Counted from the first letter of the stretch, positions 20,966-30,467 are shown. The stretch: DNA of 64,000 bases from Bradyrhizobium murdochi (GCF_000472965.1 NZ_AXAU01000021.1:1-64000), one strand, 5' to 3'. Notes: generated from the letters alone by a model not told the origin. Numbers and translations are program-made.

Positions 20966-21291
20966 TCGCGCCTGATATCAGCGAGATGCGCACGCTGCTA
21001 CCGATCTTGAACGAGATCGAAGAAACCAGTTTGTCGCGGCTCGACCGTTCAGAGTGGTTCCGGCCAAGCGCGGCGCAGGCGCGCCGCCTTGAGGCCGCCG
21101 CCGACACGATGGGTGTTTATCTGATGACCTATCGGGCGAACTGCCGCGCGGGCGTCGGCGACGGACTTTGCAATTTGATCGCAGCGGCGAAGCTCGATGC
21201 GGCCGAGCTTGATGAGATCGCAAATCTCGAAAACGCGTGCCCAGACGCCGCGATAGTCGCCTACGAGCGCCCGATCCGGCTGCGCCGGTAA
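20962..21291 (+). CDS. Conserved-position hypothetical protein between sufB and sufC
   Basis: 109 residues. Its ATG overlaps the sufB stop (ATGA), so it is translationally coupled. The sequence is helical with two cysteines (ANCRAG, ENACPDA). I do not recognise it as SufA, SufE, SufT, SufU or NifU. Standard alphaproteobacterial suf operons run sufB directly to sufC, so this insertion is unusual. It may be an accessory factor for the symbiotic Suf machinery; that is inference from position only. Confidence 0.7.
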   Translation: MIAPDISEMRTLLPILNEIEETSLSRLDRSEWFRPSAAQARRLEAAADTMGVYLMTYRANCRAGVGDGLCNLIAAAKLDAAELDEIANLENACPDAAIVAYERPIRLRR

Positions 21292-21314
21292 ACGAATTTC
21301 GACAAGGGAAGGCC

Positions 21315-22067
21315 ATGTCATTACTCGAAGTGAAAGATCTGAAGGTACGCGTTGAGGATAACGAAATTCTCCACGGACTGACGCTCACGGTGAACCCGGG
21401 CGAAGTGCACGCGATCATGGGGCCGAACGGCTCCGGCAAGTCGACGCTGAGCCATGTCATCGCCGGCAAGCCGGGCTATGAGGTCACTGACGGCCAGATT
21501 CTGTTCAGGGGTGAGGACCTCCTGGAAATGGAGCCGAACGAGCGCGCCGCCAAGGGCGTTTTTCTGGCGTTCCAGTACCCGGTCGAAATCCCCGGCGTCA
21601 CCACCTGGAATTTCCTGCACACGGCGTTGAACGCCCAGCGCAAGACGCGCGGCGAGAGCCAGCTTTCGTCTCCGGAGTTTCTTAAGAAAGTCCGCGAGGT
21701 CGCCAAGTCGCTCAACATCCCGCAGGACATGCTCAAGCGCGGGGTCAATGTCGGCTTCTCCGGCGGTGAGAAGAAGCGCAATGAGATTTTGCAGATGGCG
21801 CTGTTCGAGCCGGCTGTCTGCATCCTCGACGAAATGGATTCCGGCCTCGATATCGACGCGCTCAGGATCGCGGCCGACGGCGTCAATGCGCTGCGCTCGC
21901 CCGACCGCGCCATGGTGGTCATCACGCACTACCAGCGTCTGCTCAACTACATCATCCCCGACTTCGTGCACGTGATGTCGAAGGGCAGGGTGGTCAAGAG
22001 CGGCGGCAAGGATCTGGCGCTGGAGCTCGAGGCTTCAGGCTACATCCAGTTCGAAGACGCGGCCTGA
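21315..22067 (+). CDS. sufC: SufC, ABC-type ATPase of the Suf complex
   Basis: 250 residues from MSLLEVKDLKV, with GGGAAGG before the start. Walker A is GPNGSGKST near residue 37, the ABC signature is FSGGEKKR, and Walker B is CILDEMDSGLDID followed by an ITHYQR switch His. It powers the SufBCD scaffold; no membrane partner is involved. It is intact and of normal length. Confidence 0.95.
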   Translation: MSLLEVKDLKVRVEDNEILHGLTLTVNPGEVHAIMGPNGSGKSTLSHVIAGKPGYEVTDGQILFRGEDLLEMEPNERAAKGVFLAFQYPVEIPGVTTWNFLHTALNAQRKTRGESQLSSPEFLKKVREVAKSLNIPQDMLKRGVNVGFSGGEKKRNEILQMALFEPAVCILDEMDSGLDIDALRIAADGVNALRSPDRAMVVITHYQRLLNYIIPDFVHVMSKGRVVKSGGKDLALELEASGYIQFEDAA

Positions 22068-22084
22068 CGCAAAGCGGATTTGTG

Positions 22085-23410
22085 ATGAACCTGGTTTTGG
22101 CAAAGAACGAGACGGGACGCGCGCTGAGCGACAGCTTTGCGATCGCGCGCGACCGGCTGCCCGGCGCCGGCAAAGTGGCGGAGGCGCGAAGCGCTGCCTT
22201 CGAAGCCTACGAACGCACAGGCCTGCCGCATCGCCGGATCGAAGACTGGAAGTATACCGATCTGCGCGCGCTGATGCGCGAAGTGCTGCCGCTGGCCGAT
22301 GCGCCGGATGCTGCTGCGCTGAAACGCGCTGCCGCGGCCGTAAAGCTGCAGGCGATCAAAGGCGCTCGCGCGCTCGTCCTCGTGGACGGCGTGTTCGTAC
22401 CAAAGCTTTCCGAAGTCGGAGGCCTGGAGAAAGGCCTTACCATTCGCACCTTGCGGGATGTGCTGGAAACCGGCGATGCGACGTTGCAGGCGCAGCTCTT
22501 CTCGCCGGACAACGACAATCCGATGGTAGCGCTCAACAGCGCGATGATAACCGATGGCGTGGTGATCGAGATCGCCAATGGCGTCGTGCTGAAGCAGCCG
22601 CTACAGATCATTCATGTCGCGAGCACGCCCGCGGCTGCGGCGATGTCTACGCGTTCGCTGCTGCGTCTTGGCAGGGATGCCGGTGCGACACTGGTTGAAA
22701 GCTACGTTGCGGCCGATGGGGCCAAGACCTATCAGGCCCATGATTCCTTGGTTGTCGCGATCGGCGACAATTCGCGGCTCGATCATGTTCGATTGGTCGA
22801 AGACAGCCGTGACGCCTTCAACATTTCCTCCGCCGTGGTGACGCTGGGCGCGTATGCGCATTTCAACACCTTCAGCATGACGTCGGGCGCTGCCGTCAGC
22901 CGCTACCAGGCGACGATTACGTTCGCCGGAGAGCATTCCGGGGTCGAGACCAACGGCGTCAATCTGCTCGACGGCCGCCAGCACGCTGATCGCACGTTGT
23001 TCATGGACCACGCGGTGCCGCATTGCGCCAGCCGCGAGGTGTTCCGCGCCGTCGTCGATGACCGCGGCCATTCGGTGTTCCAGGGCCGCATCATCGTGCG
23101 TCCCGACGCGCAGAAGACCGATGCCAAGATGATGACGCGGGCGCTGCTGCTCTCCGACGAGGCCGAGGCCAACAACAAACCGGAACTCGAAATCTTCGCC
23201 GACGACGTCACCTGCGGTCATGGCGCGACCACCGGGGCGCTCGACGAGAGCCTGTTGTTCTATATGCGCGCCCGCGGTCTTCCCGAGAAGGAAGCCCAGG
23301 CGCTGCTGATCCAGGCGTTCGTCGGCGAGGCGATTGGGTGCGTCGTCAACGACGATCTGCGAGAACTCGCAATTGCAGCTACGCAGCGCTGGCTGGAGGC
23401 GCGACGATGA
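22085..23410 (+). CDS. sufD: SufD, Fe-S assembly scaffold partner
   Basis: 441 residues from MNLVLAKNE; a GTG one codon upstream is equally possible. Family features include RIEDWKYTDLR near the N-terminus, the beta-helix core with FNTFSMTSGAAVSRYQ and VFQGRIIVRPDAQKTDAKM, and the C-terminal CGHGATTGALDESLLFYMRARG. It pairs with SufB over SufC. Its stop overlaps the sufS start. Confidence 0.95.
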   Translation: MNLVLAKNETGRALSDSFAIARDRLPGAGKVAEARSAAFEAYERTGLPHRRIEDWKYTDLRALMREVLPLADAPDAAALKRAAAAVKLQAIKGARALVLVDGVFVPKLSEVGGLEKGLTIRTLRDVLETGDATLQAQLFSPDNDNPMVALNSAMITDGVVIEIANGVVLKQPLQIIHVASTPAAAAMSTRSLLRLGRDAGATLVESYVAADGAKTYQAHDSLVVAIGDNSRLDHVRLVEDSRDAFNISSAVVTLGAYAHFNTFSMTSGAAVSRYQATITFAGEHSGVETNGVNLLDGRQHADRTLFMDHAVPHCASREVFRAVVDDRGHSVFQGRIIVRPDAQKTDAKMMTRALLLSDEAEANNKPELEIFADDVTCGHGATTGALDESLLFYMRARGLPEKEAQALLIQAFVGEAIGCVVNDDLRELAIAATQRWLEARR

Positions 23411-24654
23411 GCCTGCATCCGGCAGTCGCCAACGGCGCCTACGATGTGAATCGCTTGCGCAAGGACTTTCCAGCACTGGCGACGCAGGTCTATGGCAAGC
23501 CGCTGGTCTATCTCGACAATGCCGCCTCGGCGCAGAAGCCAAAGGCGGTGCTCGATCGCATGATGCAGGCTTACACGTCCGAATATGCCAACGTGCATCG
23601 CGGCCTGCATTATCTGGCCAACGCCGCGACCGACGCCTATGAGGGCGCCCGCGCCAAGGTGGCGCAGTTCGTCAACGCGCGCGGCACCGAGGAGATCATC
23701 TTTACTCGTAGCGCCACCGAGGCCATCAATCTGGTCGCCCAGACTTTCGGACGCGAGCGCATTACGGCGGGTGATGAGATCGTTCTCTCGATCATGGAGC
23801 ACCACGCCAACATCGTGCCATGGCATTTTCTGAGGGAACGCTATGGCGCTGTCATCAAATGGGCGCCAGTGGACGCGGAGGGCAATTTCCTCCTCGAGGA
23901 GTTCGAGCGGCTTCTGACCGAGCGCACCAAAATGGTTGCGATCACGCAGATGTCCAACGTGCTCGGCACCGTGTTGCCAGTGAAGGAAATCGTGAGGATC
24001 GCGCATGCACGTGGCATCGCGGTGTTGGTCGACGGCTCGCAAGCCTGCGTTCATCTGGATGTTGATGTCCGCGATATTGATTGCGATTTTTACGTGATGA
24101 CGAGCCACAAACTATATGGGCCGACCGGCATCGGCGTGCTTTACGGTAAGTATGCGCATTTGGCGTCGATGCCGCCGTTCAATGGTGGTGGCGAGATGAT
24201 CCGCGAGGTCTCGCGTGGCGGCGTCACCTACGGTGATCCGCCTCACCGGTTCGAGGCTGGCACGCCTCCGATCGTCGAGGCGATCGGTCTGGGCGCGGCT
24301 GTGGACTATATCAATTCAATAGGAAAGGCACAGATCCACAAGCACGAGAGCGCACTGCTCGCTTACGCGCAGAAGAAGCTGCGGGGCATCAACTCCCTAC
24401 GTATTATCGGAACGGCGGCTGAGAAGGGCGCGATCATCTCCTTCGAAATAAAAGTCGCGCATGCACACGATTTTGCCACCGTCATCGATCGTGCAGGCGT
24501 GGCGGTGCGCGCCGGTACCCATTGCGCGATGCCGCTGCACGAACGTTTTGGCGTGCCAGCGACTTGCCGCGCTTCGTTCGCTCTCTACAACACGCATGAA
24601 GATATCGATGTGCTGGCGGGCGCGCTTATCAAGGCGCAGGAGCTGTTCTCATGA
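23407..24654 (+). CDS. sufS: SufS, group II cysteine desulfurase
   Basis: 415 residues from MSLHPAVANG; the ATG overlaps the sufD stop (ATGA). The PLP lysine lies in TSHKLYGPTG, the PLP-contact His in MEHHANIVPW, and the active-site Cys in RAGTHCAMPLH near the C-terminus. It takes sulfur from cysteine for the SufBCD scaffold. No sufE, sufA or sufT follows: only a 9-codon stub (from ATG 24651) and non-coding DNA come next, so the operon looks cut short here. Confidence 0.95.
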   Translation: MSLHPAVANGAYDVNRLRKDFPALATQVYGKPLVYLDNAASAQKPKAVLDRMMQAYTSEYANVHRGLHYLANAATDAYEGARAKVAQFVNARGTEEIIFTRSATEAINLVAQTFGRERITAGDEIVLSIMEHHANIVPWHFLRERYGAVIKWAPVDAEGNFLLEEFERLLTERTKMVAITQMSNVLGTVLPVKEIVRIAHARGIAVLVDGSQACVHLDVDVRDIDCDFYVMTSHKLYGPTGIGVLYGKYAHLASMPPFNGGGEMIREVSRGGVTYGDPPHRFEAGTPPIVEAIGLGAAVDYINSIGKAQIHKHESALLAYAQKKLRGINSLRIIGTAAEKGAIISFEIKVAHAHDFATVIDRAGVAVRAGTHCAMPLHERFGVPATCRASFALYNTHEDIDVLAGALIKAQELFS

Positions 24655-24788
24655 GCGAAGGGGCTGGCCCCAGACCATGAGGCGCGTCGTGTATACGCGA
24701 GTTGGCGCTGCAATGCGCTAAGCATTATATCGCAGGACTTCCGCCCGGGCGAGTGGGTCCGCTACTTGATGCTGATTAAGAACGGCGC

Positions 24789-24968
24789 ATGGATTCGCCC
24801 AAGGATGTTGGTGAGCCGCTGGTCTTTGCGGGCGAGACTCGAACAAGTGCGGCAGATCTGTACTACGCCCTTGGGTTCATAGCGCGGGCCGTCTTCATCA
24901 TCAGTCGCGCTCACGGGATGATTCGTCTCGGCGAGAGGGCGGATCTCTCGGTGGAATCGAGGTATTAA
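24789..24968 (+). CDS. Possible 59-residue small protein
   Basis: ATG at 24789 opens a 59-codon frame whose middle is hydrophobic (LYYALGFIARAVFIISRA). It could be a small membrane-associated protein. There is no clear ribosome site and no known family. It may be a chance ORF. Confidence 0.25.
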   Translation: MDSPKDVGEPLVFAGETRTSAADLYYALGFIARAVFIISRAHGMIRLGERADLSVESRY

Positions 24969-24971
24969 GCC

Positions 24972-25068
24972 TAGATCATGATCCGGAAAAGTGCAAACCG
25001 GTTTCCCGAAAGATCCTGCTCAAACAAGACATGGGATCATGATGCGAATTCCATCTAGTCGCATCATG
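24972..25068. repeat. Bradyrhizobium-type dispersed palindromic repeat
   Basis: The segment beginning GATCATGATCCGGAAAAGTG, with ACCGGTTTCCCGAAAGATC and GCTCAAACAA after it, matches a short palindromic repeat that I know as common in Bradyrhizobium and Rhodopseudomonas intergenic DNA. A second dyad around GATCATGATGCGA / TCGCATCATGATC follows. Such repeats are non-coding. Confidence 0.6.
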
Positions 25069-25387
25069 ATCGAGACGCCTGCCCGGCGTGCCGCCCGAAT
25101 TGACCGGTATGCCGCCGGCCGAACCATTTCCGAAGGCGGACCACCGTTCACCGTGACGCGGCTTGATGCGCTGATCGAGCCGCCCACCTCTCGCGCACCC
25201 GCATGTGTGGTCTCCCGGCAACAATGGCGCGAGAGGGACAAAGATCTCGGGTAGATGCTGCAACGTTGTGCAGCAGGGGGCTCGTCCTCAAGTTTGATCT
25301 GAGCACGGCAGCGCCCCAATTGGGCGCGGTGGCCTGCCGATCCTCGCTCGCCATCTGCCTGTCGCGCGAAACCAAGAGCCGCGGGGC

Positions 25388-25850
25388 CTACACGTCCCCG
25401 TAGGCTGCCTCGACATTCTTCCGGCGGCGATCATAGCTTGCGATCATGAACAACGCGCCGATGGTCGCGAGGTTCTTCAAGACATCGACCAGCATCCTGC
25501 GTTGCCGTCCCCCGGCTGATTCCGGAAGTCGTACAAATAACAAGTTGAGATCCCGACATAGAGGACCGAGACAAACAGAAAGAAGCGCGCACCAAAGTTC
25601 AACGCGATCATCAGCGCCGCGAGGAGTTCGAGCGAACAGACCACAATCGCCAGAAGTTGCGGCGTCGGCATTCCGGTCGCGCTCTCAAGCGGCGCGGTGT
25701 AGGACGCGAACGCCTCAGGAACTGAAAGTTCGGTCGCGATGAGATTGGCGGTCTGCTGTATGCCGAACAGCTTCGTCGCCGCATGTAGATGAACAGCAAC
25801 GCGAACAGAACTCGCCAAAGGTAACGAACGCTGGCTGGTGGACCTGACTG
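25388..25850 (-). pseudogene. DoxX-family membrane protein, frameshifted
   Basis: Three frames give one small DoxX protein. The N-terminal helix is VRYLWRVLFALLFIYM. The middle is ATKLFGIQQTANLIATELSV, with LLAIVVCSLELLAALMIALN and FFLFVSVLYVGISTCYLYDF. The C-terminus in another frame is LKNLATIGALFMIASYDRRR. Frame breaks lie near 25500 and 25790. DoxX proteins are four-helix inner-membrane proteins, often linked to redox stress. Confidence 0.75.
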
Positions 25851-25867
25851 CAGTGCGGACGCGGGAA

Positions 25868-25895
25868 GAGCGGAACGTTTATGGTCGTTCCGCTC
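25868..25895 (-). terminator. Perfect 10-bp stem-loop downstream of the malic enzyme
   Basis: GAGCGGAACG and CGTTCCGCTC pair across an 8-base loop, 50 bases past the malic enzyme stop. A T-run is lacking on the minus strand, so it may act as an mRNA 3' stabiliser or a weak terminator. Confidence 0.5.
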
Positions 25896-25944
25896 TCCGC
25901 CATCAAATCGAATCCGTCTGCGCCCGGAAGGCGACCGCCTTCAA

Positions 25945-28245
25945 TTAGCCGAGTTGCGGACGGCCGGCGCGCTCCTGGGCCTCGACCGCGGCGACCGCCG
26001 TCATGTTGAGGACGCCGCGCGCGGTCACCCCGGGCGTTAGGATGTGCGCCGGCCGCGCCGGACCGATCAGGATCGGCCCCACGGGAAGCGCATCCGCCAG
26101 GACCTTTACCGTCTGATAGGCGATGTTGGCAGCATCTAGCGTCGGCATGATCAGGATGTTGGCCTCGCCGTCCAACCTCGATTGCGGCAGCACCATCCGT
26201 CGTGCAGCGGCCGACAGCGCGGTGTCGCCCTGCATCTCGCCGTCAGCCTCGAGCCCCGGGTGCTGCTCTTTCAGAAGCTGGGTGGCGCGGCGCATCTTGC
26301 GCGAGGAATCCGTGTCATAGCTGCCGAAGTCGGAATGCGACACGAACGCGACCTTCGGCTTGAAGTTGAAGCGCTGGACGTGGAGCGCCGCCAGCGAGGC
26401 CATTTCCGCCAGTTCCTCCGCGCTTGGGCTGGGCCGCACCTGGGTATCGGCGATGAAATAGGAGCCCTTCTTGGTGATCATCAGCGCCAGCGCCGCATAA
26501 TCGCTGGTCCCCGGCAAGAAGCCGATGATCTCGCGCACATGCCGCAGGTGGCTCATGTATCGCCCCTCGACGCCGCACAGCATGGCGTCGGCTTCCCCAC
26601 GCACCACAGCGAGGGCCGCGATCACCGTGTTGTTGGTGCGCACCACCGTGCGCGCCGCATCCGGCGTGACGCCGTGGCGCCCGGCAACGTCGATATAGGA
26701 CTGCACGTAGGAGCGATAGCGCGGATCGTCCTCAGGATTGACAAGGTCAAAATCCTCGCCCGCCTTGATCGAGAGGCCAAACCGTTTGATGCGGGCTTCG
26801 ACCACCGAGGGCCGCCCCACCAGGATCGCCCGCGCCAGCTTCTCCTCGAGGACCACTTGCGTGGCGCGCAGCACGCGCTCGTCTTCGCCCTCGGCGTAGA
26901 TGACGCGCACCGGCTGCGTCTTGGCCTTGGCGAACATCGGCTTCATGACGAGGCCGGAGCGGAACGCAAACCGCTCGAGCAGCGCGCGATATTCGTCGAA
27001 ATTCTTGATCGGCCGCGTCGCGACGCCGGAGTCCATCGCAGCCCTCGCCACAGCCGGCGCGATGCGCAGGATCAGGCGCGGGTCGAACGGGCTCGGGATC
27101 AGCGATCCCGGCCCAAAGCCCTGCGTCTCGCCGGTGTCGAAACCGGAAGCCACCGCGTCGGACGGAGGATCGCGCGCAAGCTGCGCGATTGCATCGACCG
27201 CCGCGTGCTTCATCGCCTCGTTGATTTCGGTGGCGCCGACATCGAGCGCGCCGCGGAAGATGAAGGGAAAGCACAGGACGTTGTTGACCTGGTTCGCGAA
27301 GTCCGAACGTCCCGTGCAGATCATCGCGTCGGGACGGCCTTTGCGGGCCTCGTCCGGCATGATCTCCGGCACTGGGTTGGCGAGCGCCATCACCAGCGGC
27401 TTGTCGGCCATCTGCTTGACCATTTCCGGTCTCAGCACGTTTGGCGCTGACAACCCCAAGAAGATATCCGCACCGGGGATGACATCCGCGAGCACCCGCG
27501 CATCAGTGTTCTGCGCATAGACGGCCTTCCAGGGGTCCATCGAGGTATTGCGGCCTTCATGGACGACGCCATCGATGTCGCAGACCCAGATGTTCTTACG
27601 CTGCGCACCCATCGACACCAGCAGGTTGAGACAGGCGATCGCGGCTGCGCCGGCGCCGGAGCAGACGATCTTCACGTCGGGCAGCTTCTTGCCGTTGAGA
27701 AGCAGCGCGTTGGCGATCGCAGCGCCCACGATGATGGCGGTGCCGTGCTGGTCGTCATGGAAGACTGGGATCTTCATGCGCTCCTTCAGCTGCGCCTCGA
27801 TTGCGAAGCATTCGGGTCCGCGGATATCTTCGAGATTGATGCCGCCGAAAGTCGGCTCCAGCGCCGCCACGGTGTCGACCACGCGCTCGATGGTGTCGGC
27901 CTTGATCTCGATGTCGAACACGTCGATGCCGGCGAACTTCTTGAACAGCACCGCCTTGCCTTCCATCACGGGCTTGGACGCCAGCGGGCCGATATTGCCG
28001 AGGCCGAGCACAGCGCTTCCATTACTGACCACGGCAACTAAATTGGCACGTGCCGTCAGAGAGGCGACCTCAGCGGGGTCTTTGGCGATCTCGGTGCAGG
28101 CGGCGGCAACGCCGGGCGAATAGGCGAGCGCAAGGTCGCGCTGGTTGACGAGCGGCTTGATCGCCTGGATTTCGAGCTTACCGGGTCGCGGCAGCCGGTG
28201 ATAGGCCAGCGCCGCCGAAAGGAGATCTTCAGAATGAGATGACAT
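25945..28245 (-). CDS. maeB: Malic enzyme with C-terminal phosphotransacetylase-like domain
   Basis: 766 residues. The N-terminal malic enzyme domain (about 1-430) has LAYSPGVAAACTEI, the catalytic region NLEDIRGPECFAIE, FHDDQHGTAIIVGAAI and the dinucleotide fold CSGAGAAAIACLNLL. The C-terminal half (about 440-760) is PTA-like (VIYAEGEDERVLRA, ALMITKKGSYFIADTQV, ILIMPTLDAANIAYQ). It converts malate to pyruvate and CO2. In bacteroids, malic enzyme lets C4-dicarboxylates supply acetyl-CoA. Whether it prefers NAD or NADP cannot be read here. It lies alone between suf and nifD, facing away from nifD; no -24/-12 promoter was found. Confidence 0.92.
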   Translation of the reverse strand: MSSHSEDLLSAALAYHRLPRPGKLEIQAIKPLVNQRDLALAYSPGVAAACTEIAKDPAEVASLTARANLVAVVSNGSAVLGLGNIGPLASKPVMEGKAVLFKKFAGIDVFDIEIKADTIERVVDTVAALEPTFGGINLEDIRGPECFAIEAQLKERMKIPVFHDDQHGTAIIVGAAIANALLLNGKKLPDVKIVCSGAGAAAIACLNLLVSMGAQRKNIWVCDIDGVVHEGRNTSMDPWKAVYAQNTDARVLADVIPGADIFLGLSAPNVLRPEMVKQMADKPLVMALANPVPEIMPDEARKGRPDAMICTGRSDFANQVNNVLCFPFIFRGALDVGATEINEAMKHAAVDAIAQLARDPPSDAVASGFDTGETQGFGPGSLIPSPFDPRLILRIAPAVARAAMDSGVATRPIKNFDEYRALLERFAFRSGLVMKPMFAKAKTQPVRVIYAEGEDERVLRATQVVLEEKLARAILVGRPSVVEARIKRFGLSIKAGEDFDLVNPEDDPRYRSYVQSYIDVAGRHGVTPDAARTVVRTNNTVIAALAVVRGEADAMLCGVEGRYMSHLRHVREIIGFLPGTSDYAALALMITKKGSYFIADTQVRPSPSAEELAEMASLAALHVQRFNFKPKVAFVSHSDFGSYDTDSSRKMRRATQLLKEQHPGLEADGEMQGDTALSAAARRMVLPQSRLDGEANILIMPTLDAANIAYQTVKVLADALPVGPILIGPARPAHILTPGVTARGVLNMTAVAAVEAQERAGRPQLG

Positions 28246-28807
28246 GCTACTCTCGCGCTTCCTAACCCAAGCTTCTAATTCTGTGCTCGTCTAACCAAGG
28301 TCAGTTGTCCGGTGGATGGAGCCGGATGTGAAGCACGCCCGGCAGCCTGGATGCAACATCGGATCGCACCCCCATCAACAGCCCCCATCGCATCAAGGCG
28401 CATCGGCTAGGGCGGTCTGGGCGTCGACGCGCATGCACAAGACCATCGAGTGGAAATCGCACGAGTGCTGTGGCTTGAAGTGCTCTGCAGTCGAACAACG
28501 CCTGCGGGCAGGCCGCGACGATCTCTCTGGCTGGTCAGCCCAATAGGATTGGGATCAGGATGGCGAGGGAGGCTAGGCGCAATTTGCGCACCGCCGTCGC
28601 CAACGAGCTGAGCAGCGGTCAGGCTTCACGACGATGGTTATCCAGACTGGCTGCCCAGCCTTGCAGCTGGGTCGCCGCGTCACGTGCCATTTCCGGCAGC
28701 GGGCCCGTGTCGCAATGTTCTCGCGGGCAAATGCGGTGCAATATCGCCCGCGCCCGCCCTTGTTTTTGTTTCGAACAGGATCAAACGAGCACGGTAGACA
28801 CGCTCGA
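28246..28807. other. Intergenic region between maeB and nifD control region
   Basis: Divergent spacer of about 560 bases. Open frames cross it on both strands (including the non-native extension of the nifD frame) but none shows family motifs. No second sigma-54 promoter was found. Confidence 0.5.
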
Positions 28808-28823
28808 TGTCGGGTTTGCAACA
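28808..28823 (+). promoter_or_regulatory. NifA upstream activator sequence for nifD
   Basis: TGTCGGGTTTGCAACA is an exact TGT-N10-ACA match, 73 bases upstream of the -24 GG of the nifD promoter. Confidence 0.8.
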
Positions 28824-28893
28824 ACAGTCCGGTTACCCGCGCGAAGGTGCCTATCTACTTTCAACTGCGCTGTTTTTTGCGCTCACGTCGCGG

Positions 28894-28910
28894 CTGGCAC
28901 GGTCGTTGCA
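28894..28910 (+). promoter_or_regulatory. Sigma-54 (-24/-12) promoter of nifDKENX
   Basis: CTGGCACGGTCGTTGCA is a textbook -24/-12 element with the GG and GC 10 bases apart. It lies about 55 bases before the nifD start and drives the whole nif operon. Confidence 0.92.
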
Positions 28911-28964
28911 AAACTCTTGGCCGAGAGCCGCCGTCGCAACAGGAAACCTTTGAAGGATATCAGC

Positions 28965-30467
28965 ATGAGTCTCGCCACGACCCAGAGCATCGCAGAAATC
29001 AAAGCCCGCAACAAAGAGCTGATTCAGGAGGTGCTGAGGGTCTATCCGGAGAAGACCGCAAAACGGCGCGCCAAGCACCTCAATGTTCACGAGGTCGGCA
29101 AGTCGGACTGCGGAGTCAAGTCCAACCTCAAATCCATCCCCGGTGTGATGACGATCCGCGGTTGCGCTTACGCGGGCTCCAAAGGTGTGGTCTGGGGACC
29201 GATCAAGGACATGATCCATATCAGCCACGGTCCGGTCGGCTGTGGACAGTACTCGTGGGGCTCGCGGCGTAACTATTACGTCGGCACGACAGGTATCGAT
29301 AGTTTCGTGACCTTGCAGTTCACTTCCGACTTCCAGGAAAAGGATATCGTGTTCGGCGGGGACAAGAAGCTCGTCAAAATCATTGATGAAATTCAGGAGC
29401 TGTTCCCGCTCAACAACGGCATCACCATCCAGTCGGAATGCCCAATCGGTCTGATCGGCGACGACATCGAGGCGGTCTCCAGGGCAAAATCGAAGGAATA
29501 TGGCGGCAAGACAATCGTGCCGGTCCGCTGCGAGGGTTTCCGCGGCGTGTCACAGTCGCTCGGCCACCATATTGCCAACGACGCGGTGCGCGATTGGGTG
29601 TTCGACAAGGTCACCCCCGAGAGTAAGCCGACATTCGAGCCGACGCCCTACGATGTCGCGATCATCGGCGACTACAATATCGGCGGCGACGCCTGGTCAT
29701 CTCGAATTCTGCTTGAGGAGATGGGCCTGCGCGTGATCGCGCAGTGGTCCGGTGACGGTTCCCTGGCCGAGCTCGAGGCAACGCCGAAGGCGAAGCTTAA
29801 CGTGCTGCATTGCTACCGCTCGATGAACTACATCTCGCGCCACATGGAGGAGAAATTCGGTATTCCCTGGTGCGAATACAACTTCTTCGGGCCCTCCAAG
29901 ATCGTGGAGTCGCTGCGCAAGATAGCCGGTTATTTTGACGACAAGATCAAGGAGGGTGCCGAGCGGGTGATTGCAAAATATCAGCCGCTGGTGGACGCGG
30001 TGATCGCTAAATATCGCCCGCGCCTGGAAGGCAAGAGCGTGATGCTGTTCGTTGGCGGACTGCGTCCGCGCCATGTGATCGGCGCCTACGAGGACCTCGG
30101 AATGGAGGTCGTCGGCACCGGCTACGAGTTCGGCCACAATGACGATTACCAGCGCACTGCCCAGCACTACGTCAAGGATGGCACGCTCATCTACGACGAC
30201 GTCACGGGCTATGAGTTCGAACGCTTCGTCGAGAAGATCCAGCCTGACCTGGTCGGCTCTGGCATCAAGGAAAAATACGTCTTCCAAAAGATGGGCGTAC
30301 CGTTCCGCCAAATGCACTCCTGGGACTATTCGGGTCCGTATCATGGCTATGACGGATTTGCGATCTTCGCGCGCGACATGGACATGGCCATCAACTCACC
30401 GATCTGGAAAAAGACCAAGGCGCCGTGGAAGGAGGTCCCGAAGCCGAAGCTGTTGGCTGCCGAATAA
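28965..30467 (+). CDS. nifD: NifD, nitrogenase MoFe protein alpha subunit
   Basis: 500 residues from MSLATTQSIAE, preceded by TGAAGGATAT; the longer open frame upstream runs through the promoter and is not coding. P-cluster cysteines are in IRGCAYAG, GPVGCGQYSW and SECPIGLIGDDI. The FeMo-cofactor Cys lies in VLHCYRSMNYI and the His in QMHSWDYSGPYHGYDG. It binds the catalytic cofactor and reduces N2 together with NifK. Length equals that of Bradyrhizobium NifD. Confidence 0.98.
   Translation: MSLATTQSIAEIKARNKELIQEVLRVYPEKTAKRRAKHLNVHEVGKSDCGVKSNLKSIPGVMTIRGCAYAGSKGVVWGPIKDMIHISHGPVGCGQYSWGSRRNYYVGTTGIDSFVTLQFTSDFQEKDIVFGGDKKLVKIIDEIQELFPLNNGITIQSECPIGLIGDDIEAVSRAKSKEYGGKTIVPVRCEGFRGVSQSLGHHIANDAVRDWVFDKVTPESKPTFEPTPYDVAIIGDYNIGGDAWSSRILLEEMGLRVIAQWSGDGSLAELEATPKAKLNVLHCYRSMNYISRHMEEKFGIPWCEYNFFGPSKIVESLRKIAGYFDDKIKEGAERVIAKYQPLVDAVIAKYRPRLEGKSVMLFVGGLRPRHVIGAYEDLGMEVVGTGYEFGHNDDYQRTAQHYVKDGTLIYDDVTGYEFERFVEKIQPDLVGSGIKEKYVFQKMGVPFRQMHSWDYSGPYHGYDGFAIFARDMDMAINSPIWKKTKAPWKEVPKPKLLAAE

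Noticed and set aside
24972..25068. CRISPR-like repeat
   Set aside because: Only a dispersed palindromic repeat is seen; there are no regularly spaced copies or cas genes anywhere in the window.
26182..27450. 422-residue plus-strand open frame
   Set aside because: Antisense to the malic enzyme; His/Arg-rich composition typical of shadows.
28560..28964. 135-codon N-terminal extension of the nifD frame
   Set aside because: It runs through the UAS and -24/-12 promoter and shows no NifD similarity; the start at 28965 gives the normal 500 residues.
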